A DNA stretch of 64,000 nt, from NCBI GenBank assembly GCA_020746105.1, contig CM036626.1:10434001-10498000 (forward strand). Direction: 5' to 3'. Made by a program: the position numbers and the translations under genes. This document shows positions 49,901 through 61,900 of this stretch, one piece after another (within the stretch, counting starts at the first letter, position 1; every line of letters begins with the position of its first letter). The DNA is from Trogon surrucura. Taxonomy: Eukaryota; Chordata; Aves; Trogoniformes; Trogonidae. The notes beneath the pieces are model-generated. The model was not told the origin of the DNA and ran no database searches. It saw only the letters and a program-made list of their open reading frames with translations.

Positions 49901-52900
49901 CCAGGGAAGCAGCTGCTGTGGTCAGAAAAGCTCTGGCCATTACTAGTTTAAAGCAAAACAGAGAAAAAACCCACACTTTTAAAACCAAACACTGAAAGAG
50001 AAAAAACTTTTGAGTATAATCAGGAATGAGAAACACTAAATGTGTTTAGGAGTTCAAAGAACAGATAGTTCTCGCTCTAAAAACTCATATTGAACTGTGA
50101 TTGGATATCAAATGTCAGTGTAGTCATATATGACTGAACTGTGAAATCAGGATGCATGGAGTTTTCTGCATCATTCAATTACAAGAGACATTATACACAA
50201 ATGCTTTGTTTATAGTGAAACGGAATGTTGTACACATCCCCATTTCATGTAACATGGCTTTACATGACATGTAGCAGCTTAGAACGTCTCTTGCCAAATT
50301 CTTGAAATGCTGGCTTTTATCCAGAAGCTAAATACCTATTTTGTTCTGCATAGGCTGGGAAAAAAAAAACGTTTGCTTCTCTCGAGAACACGGGTGTTTG
50401 TACGTGACTATTCAGTTGTCCCTGACATTTCAGGTTACACATTTTGCATACTATTCCTTGTAGGGCATCAAGCCCTGTAAGAATGAGGAGGTGCGATTCC
50501 TTTGTCCCAGAACAAAGACGCCAAATTCACAGAATTTAACAGCTTGCAAACATTAGGATGAGATATAAATGGCAATAGGATGAAGACTTTTGTTCAATTA
50601 TTCTTTATAAGTTAACAAAAAAGAAGACCTGGAGAGAGAAAACCAGGAATCTTTCAGAATGTATCAGGCTTAAACAAAGCACCTGTGTTTGTACAGGGCA
50701 CGCAAACTCCCCAGTGAACAGGTGTGTGCCCAGGCCCTCCTGGCTTTTACAGCCACAGCAAGTCTAATGCTGCTGTAACTGCCTTCATTCTGATCTATGA
50801 ACACAACAAGAAAACCACAGCTCACAGAGGCATTCACAGTGCTGGCAGATGATTACATTATTCCAAGTTTCATGATTTCCTTCCAATTCCTATCCTGCAT
50901 GAAAGAACTAAAAGGGAAGTGTTTCCAACATTTGAGAAGAAAAGCTTAACCCAACAGGAACACGCCATCAAGGTCTGGGAACAAGTGATCAAAGAGAAAG
51001 AATTCTTTTTATTTGTGAAGTGAATTTAAACTTATGTAAATCTCATTGTTTTGAGGCCCATGATCTTTTTGTAATTTTGGGGGAGGTAAATTTGAAGCTT
51101 ATTTATAGTATTCACCTCCCTTTAAAGCCTGCAAACAGAGAAAAGCATGTTGAAAGAAACAAATAAATGCACAGTTACTTGGGAGAGGCTACATATGAAA
51201 GATTTCTGCATTGGTAGATGGAAACTTGACAGAGAAAAACTCCCTCTGTAAAGTACTCAGTACTCAAGAGAAATGCATCTGCCAAAAGCCAGCATGAAAT
51301 ATGAGAAACCTTACTCACACACGTGCACACGTACGCTCTGCACCAGGCAGGTCTATTTGGCAGGGGAAAAAAACAAAAAAGGCAGTATACTTTCCCACAT
51401 CACTCAATCATACAGCTTCTGGACACAGGAGCCACCTAAAATGACTTTATTTCATTAAATTCAGCAGTTGGTCCAAGAAAGGGGACAACAAGGACAGACA
51501 TAAGAGCAAAGTGAATCTGCTATTACAGGAAACAACAGATGCAGAGAGAATAAGACTGCTAATATTTATCCTGTTCTGAGAGAGAAGATCCACATATATG
51601 AGCCTAACTAATAATACTGATATTATTTTAACATGGTGATCATCACCCTGTGGTCTGTGGGCTATTTTTAAGCGTCAACAAGACATAGTTATGAAAACAA
51701 ATCTATTGCCAATTAAGTTAAATTCGCTTCAGAGGGATTCACATCTCTGCTGGAAATATTTTCAGGATTTGAAAGCACCTCTCCACTGCAGGGTGTCAGT
51801 TCCTAGCAAGCAAGCAGAGTAAGCTGTCTTCCACCTACATGTCCCTTTGGGTGCCAATGCCTGCTGATAAAACATTTCTAATACTCAAGAAGGATGGCAG
51901 AGAGAAGGAAAAAGCTGGGGGCCAACTCTTAACCCATTGCAGTCAGTGGGGAAACGCTCATGAACCACATGGCAAGAGTTTTGTTTCCCTGCTGGGGGAA
52001 AAATCCAAGGGAAAGGACCAACACCAGCAGCCTCATTAAACAACTTTACAACATTTCTAAACAAGAAAAGGCTTTCAGCATTTGGAGCACCAGCAAACAA
52101 GCAAGCACTAAACTCAAATCAGTAGAACGCAACCGAACACACATGAACAGGTATCACAGCCCCACAGAGACCAGAAGTAGCATAAAGGCTCCCTACCCGC
52201 AGTTCGGCTGGCAGCGCGCGGTCTGCTAGAAGAGCCAGATCTTCCTGCAGCCGGCAGTTACCTGTGGGCTCAATCGTCAGCACTTTCACACAGGTCCCTG
52301 GCTTGGAAGAGACTGGAAGAAGCAAAAAAAAAAAAAAACAAACACAAAACAAAAAAGCAAATGCCTAAATTCCTCTGCAGACATTCTCTCCCATTTACAG
52401 AAAAGACAGACACTGTAGGAAAAATCAGTACTATTACTGATTATCTTTTACTGTAAAACACGCGTGATTCTTCTATGTGAACAGCCATACAGCACCCCGC
52501 AGTGCAGCTGGTGAGCAGGGCTGGCAGGGGATGCATGTGGCGTTGTCTCTCCTCAAACCTCCACCTGATCCCTTGCATTGGAACAGCAACTGTGGCAAAC
52601 ACAAAGTTGCCACAGGCGTATTCCGAGCCCAGCTTGCTCTCTGCAACCCCTGGCATCAATTACAGTTGGGGACTACTGATGAGGCTGCCCTGATCCCTGT
52701 AGGAGCCACTCATACGATGCCTTCCCCAGACGACCACCGCTACCACTGTCAGTGTCAACTCTGGTGGAGCCCATGCCAGCGAGTATTTACTTTTATTTAA
52801 AGCTGCTTCCATTCCTCTCTGCTTTGTCACAAGGTCTCATGGGTCCCATTTCAGCTGTGCCATCCTAACTTCACTGCAGGAAACAAAGAGATTTGTTCTT

Positions 52901-55900
52901 GTTTAGGGAGTAAGTTATGCGCACCCGAGTCTGTCCTCTATCCTCTACCTGTAGATTCCTAAAGCACAAAGAACCCCAAAACATCCAGACTCCCGAGCGT
53001 GCCTTTGTTCTTTGCAAACATTAAATAAGCACCACTACCACCAAACAGATCAAAGAAACCACACAGTGATAGCAACTTCATCTTCCTTTTTCAGTCCTAG
53101 TGTGTTGGCCTGCCTTCCCCTACCAGCCTACAAAGTCAATAATAATAACGAGGAAGCAAAACACACAGTCACACTTTTGTGGACCTGCTACTGCCAGCGT
53201 TGCTGGGGAGCTCATTGAAGCCAACCTCCATAACTTGAAACGAGTGGCAGCCCCAAGTACGTACAGCTTGTGTTACAATTCTCCTGCCAGAGCAGCCTTT
53301 CCTCTTTCTGGACACTTGCCTCCCCCAGTCTGCTACCTCAGGTCTGTGTTCAGCTCAGCACGCTTTGAGGTGAGGGCTGGAATATGTAAGACATCGACAA
53401 GTCCCTGGCATATAGGGAAGCACGTGAAAAAACAGAACACTACTGGAAAATGCAAGGTTGTGGTGAGGAAATGCTCGAGATGCTGTTGGGAGCCAGAGAG
53501 ACACAGAGTTAACTCTCAAGGACAAACGAGTTAAGCGACCCCACGCTGAATCGCTCAGAAGAAGCTGACAGGCATGATTCACCGCATTAAAACCCCTCGC
53601 AGGTGAATCACACCACCCTGAGACCTCATTTTTCCTGACATTTTGTGCAGCTCCATCAAATGACTCCATTGGGCCGTGGGTGAAACAAGACCGTGATGTG
53701 CCACAAAACGAGCTCTCCACCTCCTCCCCCTCCTTACTGCTGCACCCTTCCGATACGCCACCGCTGCACCTCGGTCAGGCTGAATAGCCCAGAAAGACAC
53801 TGGAGAGGGAAGGATAATCTACCACTACAGGGTAGTCAGGTAGCACCATTGCTACACTCGGAGCTGCACCAGCAAGGAGACAAGCTGCTCTATTAGCACT
53901 AACAGGTACCTTCAGACAGATGACTTCCAGAGTAAATAAGCCAAGAGGAGGCCTAGCATCAACACAATCAAAGCTGAGTGCATTTTCTCGGAGAGCCCTG
54001 TCCACTTACAGGCCAGTGTGAGGGAAGGAAATTTCTCACTGTGCAATTAGAAATTCTTTACGACAGAGAGAATCGTTTATATTTGTGTAGTTCCTGTTAC
54101 AATCATCGCCAAATCAGTCAGGCTCTGTGAGCGCTAATGGACCCAGCAAGTTTTAAGCAGGAGTCAAGGGAAATAGTTCTTCTCTTGGGATCTGCAAAGC
54201 ATTTGTGCACTTTCACAGTGTCACGAAAGAACAGTGATTTGTCCGAGAAGAAAATGTATCATGAGATATTTCAGACACTGCACCTCAAATCCAAGAGCAC
54301 AGCACTTGGTGCCTTCTAACATAAAACCATAAAAATCTAAGTGACAGAACACGACTAAGCTGTTGGCTGCAAGCAAGCAGCAAGGACCATCACCTTCCTG
54401 CAAGAAGTAGGAATGAAGAGTTTTCTGAAAAGAGCAACATAAACAGTGCAAGGAGCTGGAAGAAGTAACTTGACCACAATTGAGAATGGAGGATTTTTTC
54501 TCTCTTCCCAGTCTAGCCCAGTTGTATAGCACAGAATGTCACCTACCAATGTCACCTACCAATTCATTGGTTGCCTTTGTTTTATTGCTCAATACTTCTT
54601 TGCTGTCTTTTGTTTCAACTGAGCCAATGCACCATAAAAAATAAGAGCCACAAAACTTCCCACCAAACTGTCAAACCTTTCCAGTATGATGCCACCCTCA
54701 GATACCTGTTTTAAATATCCTCCTCCCAATGCCATAACCACAGACACTGCACACCCAGAGCCTCTGCCATGAAGGCAAGCATCTCAAACCTTGTTCTCAA
54801 CCTTGCTGCCCTAAAACTCGTAGAAATAACTGCAGAGCATTTATTTTCAAATAGCTACACTTCTAATGGATTTCGGCTCAATCTGGACAAACTCCGAGCT
54901 CTTCCAAACACTGCAACGTTTTTCCCTCGTTACAGCTCCAATATGCACGTGGTGGAAAGGAGCAAGCACTCACACTGAGCCTGTGTCAGGTGCAACAGAA
55001 GGCACTGGGTCATCCTCTTCAGGGTTTTCCTAAACTACTGTCTGTGCATGCCAGGACACTAAGTGCTTTTGAAATGTTGATTAACTCTAGATAATGAGAT
55101 GCAGAGACTGCAGTTATCCACTGGAGCTGCACAGGCTGGAGTTCACGTTGTTTTATTAGGCACATTTCAACTTTGTAATACAGACGCAAGGCACGACCCT
55201 GGTCCTGGACCTGAATGAGATGTCTATTCCACCGACAGCACTCCAAACAAGCAGAGATTCCTAACGTACTAGAAGGAACAGTAACATGTTGTCAAGTGCC
55301 AGACATGATGCAATCTAAGATCTTGTCAGATTTTTAACTTCTATGTATTACTTTCCGGAGAATCAATTTTTTTCTGGCTTCCACATGAGAAACAAATGCT
55401 TAACAGACCTATCAGCAGTTACCTCTATTTATTTGAATCCAACTTGTCATAAATAAAAATCAAGCCTAGCACTTGTGCTTTATACCACTCTTTTATTAGG
55501 TCTTCTGTCAGGCCTTAGAAATTAAAAACAACTGTTCTCTCCAAAAAAAACCAGAAATTATTTGTCTACTGCCATCCAGGAGTTCACATTACATTTCCAA
55601 GTGGAGCTTGGAAGTAACAAACCATGAATTTCAGAAAGTACAGTCTCTTATAAGACACTTGGCTGAAAAGTAAAATCACTAAACAGAATTGGTTCTGTTT
55701 AGCTCAAACCAGGACATTCTGAAACTTCGAACCAACCTGAAACATTACTTCACCATTTTCCATGCATAAATACCACCAGGAAGTCAGCGAGTTTTTTGCA
55801 GTGCACAAATTTAACCACTAGACTTCATGATTCTTAAGCTGCCAATGCCACACTATGCAATGGCTTCAGACAGCTGGCAAGCTATCCACCGTATTCTCCT

Positions 55901-58900
55901 CCCACAATCTAATATGGTATTTTTAACTTGATATATTAAGGTGGAGTGGTTGCCTTCAGGGTTTAAGACCCTGGGAGAAAAAGATAAAAAGGAAAAAACA
56001 ACAGAAAAAGATCTCCAGCATTTCACTAGATTATTCTAATATCAAAAGATGCCACAAGATAAATTTATTTACCTGATTGTCTTAATAGATTTTTTCTCTA
56101 TTCATGGTATTCACCACCACTTATTTAATACATAAGCAGTTATCTTACACTATTTGCAGCAAGAAATCAAGAAATGGATTTCTAATCTCTTCTGATGCAG
56201 GTTTACGTTTGTGTTTACATGGCTGAGGTACGAGTTAGGATACAGCTTCCACAAGGGCTTGCACCTTGGTCAGCACGGGAACAGCTACACCACGGTTACC
56301 CTGTAGCCAAGCTGCAATAAAAAACCGCATCTCCCTAAGGGGAGACATACACATGGTCATATCTTCCATGTGGTTTGCAGATGAGGAATTTCTTGAGCCA
56401 GAAATATTGTCTGTATCTGCTAAGTCCAGCAACTGCAGGAGGTTGAATAATCAGAACTCATTCAAAACAGAACTACTTCAAAACAGAAAGGTGGAATAGC
56501 TCCATCCTCACTTTTTATATCAAGGAAAAAGATGCTACTGACTTAAAAACTACAGACTAGATTCTCTTCTCAAACCAAAATTAACTTCATTAAAATAAAG
56601 CAGTTAACTCGGAGCATGAAATAAGAATCAGATGTTTTCAGCCTGAAGGTTTTGTTACCAGATGATTTTTGTTTATTTAATGACTAACACTGCTTTGTTC
56701 TACTTGTGCCCGTTTGATTCTTCTTCACACATCCCTCAGCTTGGACTAAGGAGATGAATGACAAACTCCAACTGTTAGTTTTCATGCAATAAGCTGATGT
56801 CATGATTAGATCACAAGCCCTTAGATAACAAAAAGCCCTTAAACAGAGGATTATGTCACTGAAGGTTTAACACATACGTGCTTTCAGAAATACTTCTCTG
56901 CTTCAAAAAAAAAAGCATTATAGTTCTCTCTGCATCCATTTTGTACCAATTATCAAATTTTTACTTGGGTTGGGGGTCAGATAAATGCAGAAAATTACTT
57001 TTAATTGTACATATTTTATCTCCCCAGGGATTTAAACAAGCTCTCTGCTGAAAGGCACTTCTCAACATACCCCACGGTGCTCCACTGAATGTCTGGCAAC
57101 CCCAGCGAAATCCTGCTGTCATGGCTGCTTTACTATAATGAAAATATTCAATATAGATGATAAACATGCATGTGTCAGAAACCACTAAGCTGCCTTACAG
57201 AGAACCATGACTGAAAACGATCACGCAAACGTGGGAATTCCACAACAGAATCATTTTCTAGAAGCCCCAAAGGCACCAGGAAACATGCACCATCACACTT
57301 TCCTCTTCCTCCCTGAAAAGGCACACAGACACAGCAGAAACAATAGCAAGCAGAATGCTTACCAAATTCATAGACTTTTTTACATTTTGTCTCCAAGTCA
57401 TCTATGAGGTCCTGCAGCCGACACTGCTTGGCTAACCTCTTGCAGTCACTTACATATTCTACGTCGATGTCAAGACGACCTGCCAAGAAGAAACGCAGCC
57501 AGCTCTTTTAACCTATACCACTGAAGTGTGAAAATGGCAAAAATTAAGGACTGCAGACATGATGACACAGAGTTTCAATTAGACACATTGCCTCACTTTC
57601 AGCATTCAGTCACAACTCAGCCCAAGAAGCTAAGGCTTGGTAACCCACCACCCATCACTTTGATGAACCTCAGTTTGGCACCTAATTCATGTTCTCCTTT
57701 TCCAGTGTCTATCCTAACTACTTCATTCCAGAGGCCGAAGATTGAACAGGCTTGCAGAAAAAATGTCTAGTTCCCTCAGAAAAGAAAAAGTAGTAGCACA
57801 AGAGCAGCGTGTATGACTGCCACCACTGGCTACCTGGCTTTGGGTAAGAAAAGACTTTAGGTTCACCAGCTGTCATCCCAGAATCTTTTGCCATCATGGA
57901 AAACGTGGCAAGAACATTTCTGAAAACACTGGACTGGGGCAGGGAAAGTCTTGAAGATAAAGCTATTTTCTGGCACCACCTCCTGGCCCGAAATAGTTCA
58001 GCACTTAGCATGCCTACAATACAACATTTCGCACTTTCATATAAGGTGTAGGATCAACTTCTGTTCAGAAAAAAGTATCAGAAAGTAGTCAAAGCATTTG
58101 GCACACACACACTGCTCAGGTCTGCCAGACTGAAAATGTCCTACATGCAAACCTGGCTTTTTACCACTTTGGGAGATTGTTATCCCAGATGACAGGTTTA
58201 CCTTCCTTAAGTTAAAAATACGTTCTCCACATCCATCCGACCAACCAATCAAAGTAAGCTGATTTTTTTTTTAATCAATTGTATAGTTTTTGGCAGTACA
58301 ACAACTGGCAAAAGGTACAAACAACTTGCAAGAGCCGGGGATTGCTCACATTCTCCCACTCTGCCAGTAGAGAGGATGTGTTGGCAACTCATGTGTCCAA
58401 ACACTCTGTCTGCAGGTCTGTGTCACCCAAACAGCGCAACAGCAGAGGCACAGACAGCTGCCCACCAGCCACGAGTACAGACACTACACAGTGCATCATT
58501 TACCTGTGTATAGATACTGCAGAAGAGAGCCAAAGGCTGCTGGATTAATCTGAAATAAAACATGAGAAAGTTACCCTTAGATTTTCCAGAAACTTAATAA
58601 CAAGCTTGAAATTTGCCTGGATACGAACAGGATGCTGAACAAGTCAAAAAAACCCCACTTGAATAGCAACTCACACCCTGCACCCCATTTCCTTACTCCT
58701 CCTGTAACTAATGCTGCCACTCCACCTGGCTTACACAGCTCTTCAAACACATCAACTGTCCTACTCCATGTGCCTCAGGGGACAGGACCTGACTAATGGA
58801 GCTGCCCCAAAGACACCGTTATAAGACAGGCTCTGTAAAATCCAGTCTGTCACTGGTTGCAAACATTTCCAACTCTTCTTAATTTGAGAGGAAAGACTTG

Positions 58901-61900
58901 TTCTTGTACAAAGAAAAGACATCTTGAGAAACTGGAAGTATGGTTGTCATGAGAGGTTTTGCACAGCCACAATCAAGCTATAGAAACATATGCCAGAGTA
59001 CTGGTGATTAATGGATGGAATGCACTTAGGACCTATTTAGTTCTTGCAGCAAAGGCAACAAAAGGAACTCAATTAGTGCCAATTAGTGGCGGTGATCTCT
59101 TCACCACAGACCACCTGTCCACCAGGAATTAGACAGATTCAACTCATACCACAGAGGAGTCGTGATGCAGGTGGCAGATGGTAACAGCTACCTGCTACTG
59201 CAATTAATTAAGATACTTGAGCCCACGACAGAGGGGACAAAGGGGAAGTAAGCAGTCTACAGCCTTTTGTTATCCGAATAAGATGCTATTTTACCACATA
59301 AAGTGCTTTCACAAGCCCCTCTACTTGACTAGGGTCATTCTGAGATCCAGGAGCTATTCACTGCGGAAGCTAACCCTCAAACCGTCCTTCCTACTCACTT
59401 TTCTCACCCAGTTCAAACAGGAAAAGAAAGAGCTGGAAGCACAGCTTTGCTCACCAGTGGATGCTTCAACACTATCATGTTCTTCCCCTTCCATTTGGTC
59501 TCAAACATTTCTGCAAAGTAGGCACTGCGAGCGCTGAGAATGCAGCGGTGGGCACAGAAGGATTTGCCATGAACAATGAAGATGATGTCGCTTTGGTAAC
59601 CCTGATCCAGCAACCTGCAAGGAAGAGAGAGAGGGGGAATACACTACAGAATGAGAAAGGAAAGAATGGAGTAAAGCTAGTGGGGGACATGAGACAACTA
59701 GGTTTAAATGAAGAAATACCTCTTGGCATTGCAGCCTTTTCCCACCCAGTTAGAAGGCCAGCACAGGGGCTGGTATTTCCCATACTAGACTGGAATCTCT
59801 CAGTCCTTTCAGTGACTCAGAGAACTTTCATTAGTGCAAGGCAGAGGCTGGAGAATGAAACCTTCCTGCCTCAGTTGAACACCTGATGACAGGGAATAGA
59901 TTTTAAAGAGGAAATAGTTGCCCCCCCCAACATAACTCTAGAGGCTAATCCTGCTTTTAAATTGTAAGATGACAAAAAGCCCTAGAGAAGCACACACTTT
60001 CAAAAAGAACTACCCCACTACAAAGTAAGGTGCAGCTTTGCCGCTCTCTGGACACTGTCAGTGTACACACTTTAACCATGCAGCAAGTAGGAGAGGACTT
60101 GGTATCACCCACCCTCAGAAAAAGGAAGGATGTTACATGAAAACGCAGGCAATTACCACACCAGAGACAACACGCTGTTTATGACTGCATGCCCACATCC
60201 TCATTCTTTAAAAGAAAAAAAAAATAAACAAGATTGCTCCTTCTAGAGCTTATAGGAACCACCACCACCAATGTTTCCTAACACCCATCACCTCTTGCAC
60301 ACATATCCTCACAAACACCCCCAAGAGGTCAGATCAGGCAGAGGGCACACATCGTGCTCCTTCCAGAGAGCATGTGCTGGTGCGCAGAAAGGTGTGGGGT
60401 CACACAAGGACATGATGTCAGAGCAGTCTTGAATGCCAACCCCATCTCCTGCCACTAAAACATCCTTCCTACTAGTGTCTTGCCCAAAACAAAAAAGAAG
60501 CAGTTACATGTTTATTTTTTGTCCTCCACTGTTGCCCTTTGCATCAATTTTAATGCAAGGTGTGTTTAGAATGAGAAGCAGAAAAGAGCACATTTTGCTT
60601 TTCACATGAGCTCAACTCTGCATCACCTGAGCCACAAACTCACCAGGGGAAGTGATAAATTATCCTGAAAAATTCTACATTCCTGAAAAGCAGAATTTGA
60701 TTCTACTCAGTTAAATGAGTTTTCTTCCTCCCCTCTTTCTCCACAGCTTCAAAAATTAGGATTCTGTAGTAACAGAAAGATTGTCAGATCTTTCTAGGGC
60801 TTATTTGCTCTCTAATTTTGAAGACACAGATAATGAAACCTTGTTGGGTTGGTTTTTTAAGTCAGTCCAATGGGAAGGAAAAAAGAACAAAAAAACAAGT
60901 CTGTGTAACAACATCAGAATTGCCAGAGTAGAAAAACAGCAAGAAAATATTAACACTATTCCTCTACTCCTAAAGCAAGTTAGGCTGCTTCTCAAGCTCT
61001 AGGCAAAGACTACAAGGTGTGACAGGCAACTTTCAGAAACATCTTAAAATTAACATATTCTAGTAAACCGGAAGAGCACTGTCCCCATAAGTCAGTTTGA
61101 GACTTCCTACGCTGCTCCATCTCAGAAATGAGACATCCGTTATCACTGCTGGAAACCTCAGCTCATTGGCTATAGCACTTCAGGCCTGAAATTTGATTTC
61201 TGTTGACATACAATCCTAAATCACGAAGTGGTTTCAGCGATCTGATGTTGGTTTGACAATGGAGGATGACAGTCCAGTGCTTCTGCGTTATAAAAACCAG
61301 CTTTCTATCGGCCCTGGAGTCCATACCTAGGTCACCGGAGGCTGTATTTTAAACACACACATACCTCGAAGTCATCCCTTGGGGCACAAAGGAATATCCC
61401 TTAGGAAGCTCTGCATGCCCAGGAATTAGACAGGGTACTCATGAGTTGCCTTTCAGATCCGCCCTTAACAGAGAGCTTGAATATCCTGGTTAACAGCTAA
61501 GGAAGGATGACAGAGTGCATCTCCCACAGAGCTGTCGCGTCTGCTTACCGCTGTAGGAAGACATCGTAGTAGTCTCTCCTCATGCACTTTGCCGTGATCT
61601 GTTTGTACTCTTTCAGCAGACGTCGGATGGCGTCACTCAGAGCTCCATACAAACAACGTTCCCCATCAAAAGTGTTTGCCTCACATCTTGCCCCTGCAAA
61701 ATGATCACAGGCACATGCCAGCAGGCAGTTAAATCCTTCTCGCATGTCCTCGAACAGTCGCTAAATGAGTATGACTTTTAGCTGCTGACGTTTCATTGTG
61801 ATCCCCTGCGCTGTTGAGCATATTTACAAAAACTAAGCTCCCCTTACATGTGTATAACCTATTCTCCCACAGCCAAATCCCTTTCTGAAGAAATCATGAC

